Positions 1-12,920 of a stretch of DNA of 64,000 bases are shown piece by piece (the first letter of the stretch is position 1; the number at the start of each line of letters is the position of its first letter). The stretch covers positions 558,001 to 622,000 of the forward strand of contig NW_026944384.1 of assembly GCF_033439725.1 (NCBI RefSeq). Direction: 5' to 3'. Both the position numbers and the translations under genes were made by a program. The notes beneath the pieces were generated by a model. That model ran no database searches. It was not told the DNA's origin and saw only the letters and a program-made list of their open reading frames with translations. Origin of the DNA: Neurospora tetraspora. Its lineage: Eukaryota; Ascomycota; Sordariomycetes; Sordariales; Sordariaceae.

Positions 1-1237
1 TCCGCGAGACCCGCCGTTCAAACACCAGTTCGCTCCTACGGATGCAACTAGATATTGATTTGGTCTAGCTAACAGCATGTCGACATCAATATCGACACCG
101 CCAGCCTCCAAGCTGTCCACTTCTGGGACGCACATCGGCGCGAGCTTCTTACTGGTCGAGTCTTGGTCCCTGAAAGCCTTCTTCGACCTGCCCCCAAACG
201 ACTACCACCTTGGTGCAGCAGCCGAGTTCTTGACGTATCAGGTGTTAGCAAGCCCGGCATTGGACGGCTGTCAAGTGATGTACCATCTGAGCTGCATGAT
301 GGGGAAAGAAAATTCTCTACACGAACGTGGGCCCTCGGGCATCCACAAGACATGCTGGGCTTTGGCCCAGATCTAAGAATTCCTCCTGCTCAAGCTACAC
401 GGTGTACCCAAGGGCCAGGTGAGCAATCATGAACTATCCGTTATTGTCAGATGATTGCTTACGCCCGTTGCTTGCAGGGTCGTCGAGGGAACCAGGAGCA
501 TGGCAAACAAGCCAAATACCTTGGTTCATCCATTCCTCCCCGGATTATCAGAGTCTCCCCGATTTCAACAATGGTCCTCATCCGATATAGTCCTTGTTTG
601 CCCTCGTCCCAAGCTTGTTTTCAACGCATCTTTCTATAAGTGTCCGCGTGCCAAATGGGGGCCACTGTCAGTCGTGTCCGAAGGAACATATGCCGCTAAC
701 TTTAAGCCCCCTCCTTTTCCATGGCTGGACCAATATTTGCTCTTGCCGCGGGAGCACGTCGTCTCGGCTTTTCCCTCCGTGCTTGACTTGACTCCATGAG
801 ACACCCACCGGTCTAACCCACAGGACTACCGCCCTCGCCACGAGTCCACGAACGCCTAAAGATGTGCGATAACAGATGCCGGCTTGCCCTCATCAAATTT
901 GGGCCTCTCCGCACGGGACGTTGAGCGACCTTGGGCGTCGAGATGCTTCACAAGAGGAAAGCCGTTTGATGACCCACACCAATGGGGCCTTCCATCACTC
1001 CTTGGGACGATCTCTGCCAGACCAATCAGCCTCTAGTAGGCCAACAAACACAGATGTCTCCGTTGAACAGGGCACCGACGAGAAAGACATAAATGGCCTT
1101 CCATTTCTTCACGATGATACCCAAGTGACGACTGCTCTACCACCCCTCAACTGACATATCGACTTGTCATCTCCACACGCTTCTGACTGCCTTATTCTTG
1201 GATTCCTGTGCCTGACGTGGAGAAGTTCGGAACTATC
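1..1237. other. No recognisable gene (upstream of the dioxygenase)
   Basis: GC-balanced sequence with several overlapping open frames of 60-115 codons on both strands. None shows a family motif, and none connects by plausible splice sites to the dioxygenase downstream. It may hold the promoter and leader of that gene, or remnants of an older gene cut by the window edge. Confidence 0.4.
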
Positions 1238-2758
1238 ATGGCTCGGGAGGAACCACTGCAGCGAGAGTCTGGTGCTCCCACTCCCAATAGTCTCGACCTC
1301 GGCCTTGTCGGTTCGATGGCTGGGAATGTCATCCTCCCTTCCAAGTCGCCCGTCATCCACGTCGACGAAAAAGGGCTCGAAGAGGTTCGGCAGGCGTTGC
1401 AAGCCTGCACCGGTTAGTACCATGTGTCCATGTATGACAAAATATCTCAATCTCTGACACTATCCAGACCTTGGACTCGCTGGGGATGCAATCAACAAGG
1501 CCAGCTTTCCCCTCCCCACTCTCCATGTCGTGCTGGACGAGGCCAGGCGTCAAGTCCATGAAGGTCAGGGGTTTGCCATTATCAGGGGCATCGGCCTTTC
1601 TAATTCGGCCCAGGATAACACCAACATGTTCCTGGGCTTGGCGAGCTACATTGGAGATGTAAGAGGTGCTCAGGACAAGCAAGGGTCTATGCTCAGTAAG
1701 TATACCAGAACCTCGAGAGCTACCTGGTCCTCCGAGCACTTGTCATGGCGGAACAAAAGATGCTAACAAGTGTCCGATAGCTCATGTGACGGCTTCCAAA
1801 ACTTGGACAGTTCCTCCTGAACTCCGGCACGGTATCCACACCAACACCGGCTTGGTAAGTTCCCATCTTCTGTCGAATCTCATGAGTCAAAGCCCGGCAT
1901 TTGAACAATTGTTGATGTACGATAGGCCTGGCACAACGATATGGGCACCGACATGATTGCGCTTCACATTCGATCTTTGGCTGAGGAGGGTGGTAACACC
2001 TTCGTGGCTGCTTCATGGACCATATACAGGGAACTGATGACGTCATACCCTCAAGTCCTTGAACTTCTGTGTGAGCCATGCTGGCCGATCCAAGTGTACG
2101 TCCTGGATTTCTTGTTGTCTTTCGGCTAGTCCCGAGATATCGACCTGTCACATCTCAGAAACCGTTTGCTCAAGCATGTGCTGACGCTGCAGGGGTTATC
2201 CATAGTTCTGGAAATCCTCCAAGACACATTGTCGCACCTTTGGTGCAAGTTCACAACAATAGGGTCTATCTCAGCGTCGATCCGGGCCGTCTAGGTCTCC
2301 ATCCCGTCACCGCTAAAGCCGGCCTGGGCTCTTCCATCCCGAGCCTCACCACTTCGCACCTCCAAGCCCTTGAGACTCTATCTGAGCTCGCGACCAGACA
2401 CCGGTTGATGCTCGATACTAAGCCCGGGGACATGCTTTTCATCAACAACTGGGCCCTCATTCACGCTAGGGATTCGTACAAGGATCCGAAAGACGGCCCC
2501 GGTCGTCACCTTGTTAGACTGTGGCTTAGGGACTCCGAGTTCGGTTGGGATGTTCCCGAGTCCATGCGAGTACCCTGGGAGGCTGCCTTTGGCTCCAATG
2601 GAGACGGATATCCGACTGGGATTACTCACAGAAAATATCCGCTTGTCCCATCCCACGACTACAAGCCACCGAAGTACACAGCTGGCTCGGCAGCATTCGT
2701 CCTGGACGATTCCGATGATGTGAATGGCGAGGGAACCGAGCCATCAAAATCAACCTGA
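1238..2758 (+). CDS. TauD/TfdA-like Fe(II)/2-oxoglutarate dioxygenase
   Basis: Spliced gene with exons 1238-1412, 1468-1695, 1781-1854, 1926-2093 and 2159-2758. All four junctions keep frame and give a 414-residue protein. The third junction creates the segment LAWHNDMGTDM, which carries the HxD iron ligands (His162, Asp164). The distal iron ligand is probably His317 in NNWALIHARD, followed by the arginine-rich segment RHLVRLWLRD expected to bind 2-oxoglutarate. The middle segment GQGFAIIRGI resembles fungal clavaminate-synthase-like TauD proteins, which oxidise unknown or sulfonate-type substrates in the cytosol; the substrate here cannot be read from sequence. The start at 1238 is the first ATG that gives the family's usual N-terminal length. 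No catalytic residue appears to be missing. The gene stands alone beside a gene-poor tract. Confidence 0.85.
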
Positions 2759-5700
2759 TTCTAGGGCCAACATCTCCTTTTTATTTCGAAATTGTTCAGT
2801 ATGGGCCGCTTCAAGTTGCTGTTCTCCCGAGTTTTCCCAGCAATGCCTTTTTCGTCTTTTGTCACGCCTCATATCACGCTTCACCCAGTAACACATTGGG
2901 CCATCAAGGTTCTTTGCACGACGTCATGGCTTACGATTTCTTACAATCTCTCTTTCTCTCTCTCTTCCTCTTATCTCATGGAGTCTCAAAAGCGTACACG
3001 AGCAGGGACGGGATCACAAAGGAGGGGTTTTATTCGATTCGTTCACGGCAAAATTACATGCATTTGGAGGGTCCAATGATTACACCGTTGAGATCGATAG
3101 CACGTTTGATCACAAGCAAGACAATAAAACACCCCCCTTGAGTTTCAGCCACATGTCAAGCCAAGAGTTCAACAATCCGCGTAGCGTCCGTTTCGTCATC
3201 TCAATCATCGAATTATCTGTATCCGAATGAGCGGGTTTTCAGGAACGGTGTGGCTAAACTGCGAGGAATAACCCATGCCCCTGTTCTACGACGGTTCAGG
3301 GTGCGCGATGAAACCTTAGCAGGGACCAGGGTCGCGGGGAAGAAGTTGCTGTCGCCGTTCGGGCCGCTCAATGTGCTGTACGCCACATGCCAAGTCCACC
3401 ACTTAACTGCGAATACAACGGTACTGGATGAAACGGTGACTGCTGCGAGTACTCGGTAAACTCGGTCCGTTTCAGGAAACGTCCTCCAAAGACCCGCGAG
3501 ATACTGCCGTTATCTGGGTTCCACTCATCAACAACATTATGGCGGCTCTTCACCATATTTTTCGCCCTCCACGCCTGCTACATTGCAACTACATACATTG
3601 GCCATGGCCGCTGATTCGACATGGACGAACCCAAGGCCTTCGAGCAGCTATGGTGACTTTGTCCGTCACCCTTCAACAAATCTGTGAAAGACAACCCTTC
3701 ACTTCTCCGAACGCTGTTGCGTTGTACTTGTCGCAGCTGTGCCTCTGCAGCCCTAAGCCTACGCTTTCAGAACGCTGTTCAAGCTGTCGAAGCAGCCTTC
3801 GTACCAGATATTGCTGTTCACTAATGCCAAGTATCTACGGATTCTCGGTAACAGCGCTGCCTGCCAAACCGACGTGATACTGGGGTGTCACTGCGAGAAT
3901 CTCACGCCGCGTCAATCATAGGCTTTCTGGTTGATCCTCAGATCCTCTCGAAAGTCTGACACATGAGACAACGGGGCCTCTTCCAAGTCAACTGATCTCT
4001 GTGGCATGTCTTGTCTTCAACCTACCCGCCGGAGCCAATCGCATCATCGAGGACAGAACCTTCCTTTACAGCCCGCCGATGACGTCTACTTGAAAGCCCT
4101 CCGCCAGTCACTGTGGACCAGTGATACACTCGGTCTGCGTATTCTCATCTCTCCGTGATCGGACGATCACCATACCAGATCCATGAGACGCAGTGCTTCA
4201 CCTAGTCCAGCCAGCAACCGCAAGTTGGCACTATATTGGCCCAGGCCAAAGGCTTACCCGTTCCTCAGTTGATGGGAACAGCGAGGCATGCATTCGACAC
4301 TACCCGCCTCTATTGGACCAAATTTAGCTTGGAAGCTTAGTCGTTTAGACACCTCTGTGCCTTGTCATCGTGGGCCCGGAGGTTAGAGCTCTTGGGTGTA
4401 CGGATTGCTTACTCTGCCCTGGGAAACTCTGTTACCTTGACTTCACATCCCCCACAGGCAAGCGAGAACTGCCCAGAAGATCCGGTGCGACGGGGTTTCG
4501 GTTCGTCCCATGTGGAGGAAGACAAGGAACACAGTACTGCAGTCATCAGGTCCCTTTGCAGTGCCGGCTGTTACTTGGAGGTTACTCCAATAAGGCATTC
4601 CTACGCTGAGACAAAAGAGGAGGCGGTTTTGGCCCCAAGAGCCGATAATCCTATGTCGGCACAGCCAAGCGACAACACTTCATATCAGCCTTCAAGTGCG
4701 CATAGCAGCGCCCCATATATTTCTAGCAACCCAACTTACATGGGAAGGAAGTATTGTGAAAGCTGACTGAAGCATACTGTTACGTACAACATTCACTGAC
4801 CAGTTCCACAGAAAGGTGGAAGTCGGTCCTACATGACGGCTCTACTTGTACACGTATTGACGGTGGTGGTCTTGCTGATGTGCATACAGTATAAACGATG
4901 GTTGTTGCACGCGGTTGATTCAGTTCACATATTGGTCCTTTCAACCGTGCCAAGCTGTGAGATGGTGTTCAAGGTAAGGAAGAAGAGACGAGAGTGCCAG
5001 GATTTCCGTCCGGATTAAGCTAACGCTTCCGAGCAGGGCCCCCAAGGCTGATCCGAAGCTAGCCATTATTGAGTACGTTCATCCAATACCAGCGGACCAC
5101 CTCAAGCGAGTAGAGTGCACCGAGACTGGCAGGTGCGCGTAACTGCCATGTTCCCTACCCTATTGAGAACATCGTATGGGTACTGAGCGGGCCATGTTCT
5201 GCTGTCAAGACTCAAACCCACTCTTGACATTCTTCAAGTCGAGCCAGCACAGCACCAAGCAGGAGCCTCAACACCACTACCGAGGGGTTCACAGCGTTGA
5301 ATAGATTCTCCCCTTCCCATCTTGCAGGATTTGGAACGTGTGCGACAGGAGCGAGACCACCAGAGCACGAAAAAGTCCCCGAGATCCTATGACGATGCTG
5401 AAGGATTCCTGTGCAGCATACAGACCATCGCAGAGTAAAGGCTTGCATGATTTTTCTTGGGCCACTCTTGATCCCACACGCTCGTCTTGACATGATGGCG
5501 GATCTGGCGGACTCTTGGATCCCATCAATAGCTCAAGGCGGTCATGATGCGTCTCCAACTGACCTTCGAAAGGTACCTGCCTTACTGAAACGACGCAAAG
5601 CTCCTGATAATCCCACCCTACCACACAGACACTGTGTCCCCTCAACCATCATGCCCGCAACTACGTCGCTACTGAGGGCGGAATAGCATGCCATGCTTGC

Positions 5701-7285
5701 TACTCTTGATCCTTTGTTGCCAGCTGCTCAAAGCCGGCAATTCGACCTTGCAGTCTTGCTCTATCACCGTATATCACCGCTTGCTTGGCACGCCGCTGCC
5801 CCCAAATCCTCCCACGTTCTTGAAGCCAACAACCACACGCAGAGATAGGTTATCATCGCTGTGATCAGAGTTGATGAATATTTGTGTGTGTCATTGCATA
5901 CGTGGGCAAGGGCCGTCCTGATGAGATTGCTTCTGCAGTGTGACCACCGTCAGAGAGCTGAAGAGCAGTGCGCTGTACACATTCCTGTCCTGTCCTCTCT
6001 CATCATCGTCTTGGACAAGGCATGGATGTTGAGATGCATATCTGCCGGCGATTCGGTTCGAGAAAAGGCGATAAGGGTTTGGACACGTTACATGTTGGGC
6101 AGTGAAGAGCCGGCCTCTGAGACACGGCGTACCATTCATATCGTGCCTGAGCCTATCGGCTGGGGAGCTCGAAGAGATTTCCCTACAGTGAGGTTTCGGC
6201 ACAGCCTTCGCCGCCCACCGATCCAGAAGTCAAGGACCTACGAATGAGTGCTTGGACGTACCCCGTGCTATGTCCCGAGCTCCGTCGTATTCTCGCACAG
6301 GCCAGGCTAACGGTGTATCAGTTATCACGAAGCCAGGCGTGTGCCACAAGCGAATTCCCGCTTTTCAGCCAGTTTAGGAGGGATTTGCATCGACTGAGTC
6401 TTGGGAGTCCCAAAGTTCCTGATAATGTGCCGAGATTGCTACCGTGCTACAACAGCGACGACACCACTATCCATTGCTGGTCCCACCAGTGATACTGGGC
6501 GAGATGAAGAATCCACCTCATCAACTACCATACCACTACCGTTTTCCTGCTTTTTTCAGCATCGTGGGCTTGTAATGGTACATCGGCTTCGAAGTTCCGA
6601 CAGTTTGTGAAGAAGACAGTCCAACAAGCGCACCAATACGTGGGGATGGTGGCTGGCACTCAATCCCAAGTCTCGAATCAGCATGGAGGATTAAGCTGCT
6701 ACAGTCTTCGGTACTTGTCGTATGATGTCTCCGGCCATATAGATACACTAGGGGGTACCACCCGGGATCCCGCCCAGTTACGAGAAGACGAGGTCTCGCA
6801 TTTGGGGGAAGGGAAATCGTCCAGAAAGATACCGTATTTGTCACTCTATGGCCTTGGTCTTGAGCTCTTGCTCCGTACGGACTCCATACAAAGTATAACG
6901 GTTCGTTACAGATATCCACTGCATCGTCTTGAACAAGTCAGAGGCTAACATTTGGAGGTAACGCGAATGGAGTCAGACAGGGTGGTTGTACGGCTGTTTT
7001 TGCCCGGGGCTAATCCACCATGGTGACAGCAGTCGCAACAGCCATGTCGGGCTCGAGACCTTGTCACCGTCAGTGCGGCATGAAGACAAGTAGGCCCACG
7101 CAACCACCGAGGTTGCTTTAGGCAGGCGCTGTAGGATGTCGACACACCCTCTAGGAAGCTCTGGGAAGCTCCCTTTTGTCCACCCCCAGGGAAGGCCCGC
7201 TAACCCATCTGGCACTGCATCTGTAACACCATCCCTAGTACGAAAACCTTCTCATATTCGCTAATTCATATATTTAGTACGTTCC
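2759..7285. other. Gene-poor tract, no intact gene recognised
   Basis: About 4.5 kb of ordinary base composition with only short open frames. Some stretches (for example 3530-4340 on the plus strand) read as protein-like sequence interrupted by stops, suggesting decayed genes. I could not match any of them to a family. No inverted-repeat element ends were seen here. Confidence 0.4.
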
Positions 7286-7291
7286 TCATAG

Positions 7292-7489
7292 GCCGAATAC
7301 GTCGCACCCAAGTCGCTTACTCTCGACCTCAAGGACATGCTCGTCGGCGATGACTTCAAGAAGGACACCATCACTCGCGGTGTGGTGACTGTCTACATCA
7401 AGAAAGCTCGCGGGTTCAAGTGCGGCGATGGCGGATTCGGCCCTATCGAGGGAAGCACTAGCTTGAACAGGAAGGTTCTTGAGTGCTAG
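7292..7489 (+). pseudogene. Decayed fragment of a Mug190/tricalbin-like C2-domain protein
   Basis: A 65-codon frame beginning right after an acceptor-like CATAG encodes AEYVAPKSLTLDLKDMLVGD and then VTVYIKKARGFK. As I recall it, this is the junction between the SMP-like lipid-binding domain and the first C2 domain of fungal Mug190/tricalbin-type membrane-contact proteins. Those proteins run to roughly 1,000 residues or more, and no continuation of the C2 domain or the upstream domain is found in either direction. The frame ends at a stop at 7487-7489. The simplest reading is a gene relic. A spliced but misread exon is possible but unlikely, because no partner exon is visible. Family assignment is from memory of the motif. 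Confidence 0.5.
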
Positions 7490-9327
7490 ACCCGCGGTTT
7501 TTGTTGTAGGCCGTCTTCGAGTGGCCTTTGCCTTTTCCTTGACTACTTCAAGACATGATGAAAATGTGAGCAAACCTAAAGCTATCTCGTAGTTAACACT
7601 AACACTGACAAGCGCAACGGTATCCACTCTTCGGCTAGAATCACGCGGGTGGATATTTCAATGACCTGCTCTAGTTTACCCTACATCCAGGGCAGCTTTC
7701 CCCAAGTGAGTAACGCGGGCCGCTGTGCCAGGGCATGGGCAAGCGCGCAAGAGCTCGATTGGGATTAGATACTTGGCGATCTGCTTGCCAACAATTTACC
7801 TAATTGTCACTAACAACGTCTTAACTTCCTAGCTTCTGAATAGTGGCACCAAGGAGAACTATTCTACCTTGCTGTATGAGTGTCCGCAAGCTAAGATAGG
7901 TCAAGGATATGAAGCGAGTCACGAGTGCGACGGAGTACGTGTGATGGCAGTGTGATGTGAATGATCGCCTGGTGGTCTTCATTATCACTTCTGTCCGTGA
8001 TGAACTCGAGATCTTGCCGCGGTCACATCAAAGATGATCTGGAAAATATTATCGGGTGCCCAAGAACGGATACCTCGCCAACAGCAGAGGCTTCCCGTGG
8101 TGGATCTCACGGACGGAGTGATGAGAAATCAAGCACTAGCGCATAGCGTTATTCCACCACGACCGACCCGCCGGGGAACAACATCCGACATATCGTACAG
8201 TTTGAGTTACCAGCTACACTTACCGCACGGCTGCACTGCGCTCCATGCCGAACCTGCGACGACTGGAGACTCTCTGGAATAAAGAGGATTCGGAGCGGAA
8301 CAACATTCGCTCAAATCCACGGGCTATTCCACATTACAGGGCCTTGAGCAGACGCTGGACAGAGAAATCCCGGATACCAGTTTTCGAATGTCAAAAGACA
8401 GAAAGTTCATGATTGAATAATTCCACGGCTGTCTGCATGTCAGAATAGGCATATTCTGCGGGTAATGAGGCGGCGGAATGATATCAACCGGAGAAAATTC
8501 CGAAGATCCTGACGAGAGACAAGCTTGTCTGTTCTTGTTCATGCACAATCATGTCATTTTTGCAGGAGTTTTGAGTCTCCAATCATTCCCCCCCGATTCA
8601 GTGCCAGTCCAGCTCCAGTTGGCTCTCCTGCCCCATCCCATTTCTTCAGTGAGCCTACGAGCCGCCCAGCCCAGTCTTGTTCCAGAAGCAAGCCAGCCAG
8701 CAAGGGTGGATTGCGATCGATGAGTCGCGTACCAGTAGGCCACCGCAGCTGCAACAAGCCTGTAAGATTGTGCCCGTGCAATGTGTACGCACGCAATCCA
8801 CGCCGTCGACGTACGACATTTGAAGGATTTAGAGTTCTTAACTCATCTCGAGTTTGAGGTCTCATCTCTTCAAATCCCGTCCAACGGAAGAAGAAGCATT
8901 GGAAATTGCGATTGGAGAACACGGAGATTCTGGGAGATAGGATGGCGATCTGGGATCTTGGACGGAGCGCTTGCTCCGGGGAATCAGGGATATTGATGGG
9001 GTGGTATTTACTTCATGATTGCGCAGAGTTTGCAGCACAGGGCGCATGGCCATTGCCTGGAGTTCGGGACAAACTGACATGCTTGACACCCTACCCAAGC
9101 TCTAATGCTTCTCAGATCAACCACCGATCAACACATGCGAGACATATAACTGAACTCAGGCACGCTGGCGCAACTCGGCTGCTACTCCTTTGTCTGACGA
9201 CCACAGACGCAGCGGTGTGAACGAGAGCGTAAAGCGAACGGTTGAACCCGAGCTTGGACAATGGGGTGTCGAAAGTTGCGACAGAGGCCGCTGACCGGCG
9301 CAGAAATGCCTCGAAACTTCCAAAAAC
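7490..9327. other. No recognisable gene
   Basis: Only short overlapping frames on both strands, with no family motifs, tRNA boxes or element ends. It separates the C2-domain relic from the next broken frame and may contain more of the same decayed material. Confidence 0.35.
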
Positions 9328-10310
9328 ATGAATGGTTCCAAAATCCCCCTCGGGCGCACTCATAAACCAAACGGCCAGACAGCCATCTACCTCCCCTTCC
9401 GACCCTTCGTCTTCGTCGCCCGCCAGGTACCAAGAGCACTCTATTCTACCGGTCTACTAGCAGCAGCACATCTCTCCAACGAATCTGTTCCTGAACCAAA
9501 CTTCTACCCCATCAGTTACCTACAGCCGGGCAAGTACCGCCTTCTACCCCAGGAAGAACTCTTGAGGCAGCAACGCGATATATTCAAGGACATTCGAAAC
9601 AGTGACATCTTACGGCGGCAGTTACTACTGACGAAACCGGCCGACGGATGATATGACCTCGATTTGTGCGCTTGCGAGCAAGCTAAAGTACGGCGACCGA
9701 ATTCATACTACAACTCCATCCGAGGCATAACAGGAAAAAGGGCGGCTACGACAAATCGTGAAAGAGGAGGACAAGCGTTAAGACTCCGATGTGCCACGCT
9801 GGGCTGGTCCACAAGGTTGCGGCTCTTCCAGTTTCCACAAACCCAAGTAAGGGGCACCCGGCTTCAGACAGTGACACAGCTTATCAACCACAGACCTGAA
9901 CGACACACACGAATATGGTGTCACAGCCGAAGCAACAGCGGTCGATACAATGAGACACGAACGAACAAAACATGACGGGGAAGGATACGGTCCTTAACAG
10001 GGCAGCGGTGGAAGAGGTGGAACGTGGGAATGAATCACGAACGCTGGAGGAATCACCCTCGAGCTCCACGCGACAATGAACCCAATCGAACGCCCGTTCG
10101 GAATTTGCTGCATCGGCCGCACTCGAGTGTCTCTGATACCCATCCCAATCCTTGATCGCTACAAGAAACGAAGCGACCGGCATGATTGAACGCAAATCAA
10201 CCGATATACCTCAGGGGCGCTCAAGGGAAAGCAGAATGTCGTGGCCGTGATCAATGCCGACGTCGTCAACATGATCGACGACAAGGGCAACCATCCAGTC
10301 TACACCCCCT
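9328..10310 (+). pseudogene. Broken protein-like reading frame, family unknown
   Basis: The frame 9328-9651 encodes a protein-like segment including YLPFRPFVFVARQVPRAL and a charged stretch with LLPQEELLRQQRDIFKDI. Just downstream a different frame reads ASKLKYGDRIHTTTPSEA and RLRQIVKEEDKR, interrupted by stops. Near 9810 the third frame gives RLRLFQFPQTQVRGTRLQ, and at about 10213-10310 another gives NVVAVINADVVNMIDDKG. The shifting between frames with preserved protein-like composition suggests a gene broken by frameshifts and stops. I do not recognise the family. An unannotated spliced gene is the alternative. Confidence 0.35.
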
Positions 10311-12166
10311 GATTGAACGCGGTTTGAAATAGGCACTTTTATGCTATCAGCGCTATCGTACGACCACGAACCACGAGCGGTCACGAGCTGAGGTTAGGTT
10401 GAAACATGTGAAACTAGCTCGGCGCGGGCCGTGCCGTCCCTCGCGTTTTCGCCTCATCGAGCACTTGTCATCCTAACCTGGCAAACTGAACAATCTGGGG
10501 AAAGAAGAGACGGCCCGACACAGCACAGCACAGCACAGTGTCGTGTGCTTTAGGGCTGACTGTTTCAAGTGGATTTGAGCCCTTCAGCCTTCTGCCAACA
10601 ATTCCACTTTGACAAGAACGGATTTGAATCCGGTCGTTGTGACAGGTTCGACGGCGGACTCCTCGGTTTGGCAGGCAAGCAACCGTAGTGTCTGCCTCTG
10701 GGCAGCACGTTTGACTTGACTGGAAACTTGGGCACTCGGTTCGCTTGCTGCCTCGTTCGTTCGTCTTCGCTTGTGACCTGAAAGATCATAGATTGTGGAC
10801 TGTCGGACCACAGGCTACTACGCTCGCTCATACGCTCATCTGGCCTGGCGATCCACTCACACTCCTTGTTTTCCAATCCGGGATTACCAAGTCCTCGCTA
10901 TTTTCAGTCCTCACTCGTCGTAAAGCACAGCTTCGGAAACGTCAGATAGTTAGTTGACACATTCACCATCCCAGGAAGGAGCAGACAGACACAGATGGGG
11001 CTGGCAGTGGTCGACGCATACATTCCGCTCTTTGAAAAGGTCTGTGATCTCATTGGGAATCACCCACGTTCTCTCGTAGTCGTAGCTCCTCCGGTCGGTC
11101 GGTCGCCCACCCGTAAGTCCTCCTAGTCGCTCCGGAGAAAGCGTAACCGAGTTGAGGCTATGTATCTCGGGACCTCGATAGCGCCTCTCGGGCCGAGTGA
11201 TGTTCGAACGTTGACAGGGTAACCCGGTGTATCGGTTCATGCCATTCGGTCCCTGCCTGCCTACTATAATTAGATGTCTCAACTTCTTCCCGCGTGAGTC
11301 ACGAGTCACGACAGAAACGGGTGGGTAAGATCGAGTAAAAAGGCGTCTATCGTCGTCATTCATGGGCTCTTGAAGGCCGCGAGCGTCAAGTGAATTCCAT
11401 CCGTGGTTTCTATACAGTAGATCGTAGCCGAGCTCCATATCCGTCGTTCAAATTGTCGGCACCACGCACGAGGAGATAAAAACCGCGTAGTTGAGGTCTA
11501 AATATGTCCAGAACAAACCTCTTGTCAGGGTATGTTCATGAAAGGGTGGAACTCGGTTCATCAAGCTTATCCATGACCGGGTAGGTAGTCACATAACTGA
11601 GCCGCAGGGCTCTCTCTGACAGTCTGACTCTAGAAACTTTTTGAGAAAGAAAACTACCGTACGAATGACATCATGGATGGAATGGGAGTAAGTACCTCTA
11701 GGTACCTTAATTGATCAAAACCACGAAACGCGTCTACCTAGATACAGGCGAACTGCGGCCATTTGTAGAAAGGTTTGATGAACACAGTTCAGTTCATTCA
11801 GGCTTGCGCCAGTCGTCAAAAGTAAAACCAAGAACTCAAGAACCGAAGAACCGAAGAACCCCTGACTGATTCCTCAGACCCGTACGACAGATGTGTTAAG
11901 TGGTTGATCTAGGGAGGGAGGTTCCTCAAGGCTCAGCTGAATTCTGGCCGGGAGTTGACGAGACGCTAGACTACGGCATGGTAATCTCACTACCTAAATA
12001 ATTGACACCCTCGTTGTGATCTTGCGCTTCGCTTCGCTTCCGGTTTATCTTGCACGATGCTCGTACGTTCCGTTTAACTAGGTAGGTATTAGTTGGAGTC
12101 CGGTCGGTACTCGGTGAGTCGGTGAGCGTGGCCTGATGTCAACCTTGTAGACTTAGTCCTCAGGTG

Positions 12167-12194
12167 CAGGCAGGCAGGCAGGCAGGCAGGCAGG
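12167..12194. repeat. (CAGG)7 microsatellite
   Basis: Seven perfect tandem copies of CAGG, directly followed by a doubled GATCGCA. Likely length-variable between strains. Confidence 0.95.
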
Positions 12195-12544
12195 TATCGA
12201 TCGCAGATCGCAGATAGAGGTATGTATCTTGCACACGTTATAGTAGTGTACCTCTACTCATATATCGCACTCACCTTATTTATAGAAGTAGACTAGACTT
12301 TTAGAATTCAGGCCAAGTTTTTGGGGGAAAAAATGTGTGATGTGATATTGAGTACATCACCTCCGCTGGTATTTGGACCTAAGATAGGTATGAAGGAAAT
12401 ATATAAGAGCATGCATGCCTATTTCTATGCCTGGCTCTTGATTTGATGGGTGGATGGTATGCTCACACCTCAACTTTCTAAATTTTAATTTTCGACTGAC
12501 TAAGGTAGGTAAGGTGGAAAACAGATTCTGGTGTAGCTGAGTCT

Positions 12545-12602
12545 ACATGTACATGAACATGCACATGAACATGAACATGTATGTGTGCATGTATGTGTGC
12601 AT
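12545..12602. repeat. Imperfect ACATGA/ATGTGTGC purine-pyrimidine repeat
   Basis: Alternating short units (ACATGAAC, GCACATGA, then ATGTGTGC twice) form a simple repeat that reads as a His/Val-rich frame on the minus strand. That frame is an artefact of the repeat. Confidence 0.8.
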
Positions 12603-12885
12603 ATGGATAAGAACGGAAGTAAGGTACCATACTATAACCCACCCGCATTGCATCTCCCATCGATGTGTTCCTGTTATCAAGCATTAAGCATTAAGTATGT
12701 CTACAGGTAACAGTTATTCCTCCCCAACGGGTATTCGACACATGAGCTCCAGGCGCGAAATCAACCTTCAATTATTCCGCGACTTAATATTTCCCCCTTT
12801 ATCGAACTCATCTCAGTAATCATGACGACGTTGGCGGGTTGCTTGCGCGCAGATCGGATCGGAATTGACTTGTTAATCCAACAAA

Positions 12886-12920
12886 ACTCAACTCAACTCA
12901 ACTCAACTCAAGTCAACTCA
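12886..12920. repeat. (ACTCA)n microsatellite
   Basis: Seven tandem five-base ACTCA units, one of them altered to AGTCA. Confidence 0.95.

Noticed and set aside
10950-11438. 162-codon minus-strand frame
   Set aside because: No family resemblance; lies in a repeat-rich non-coding tract.
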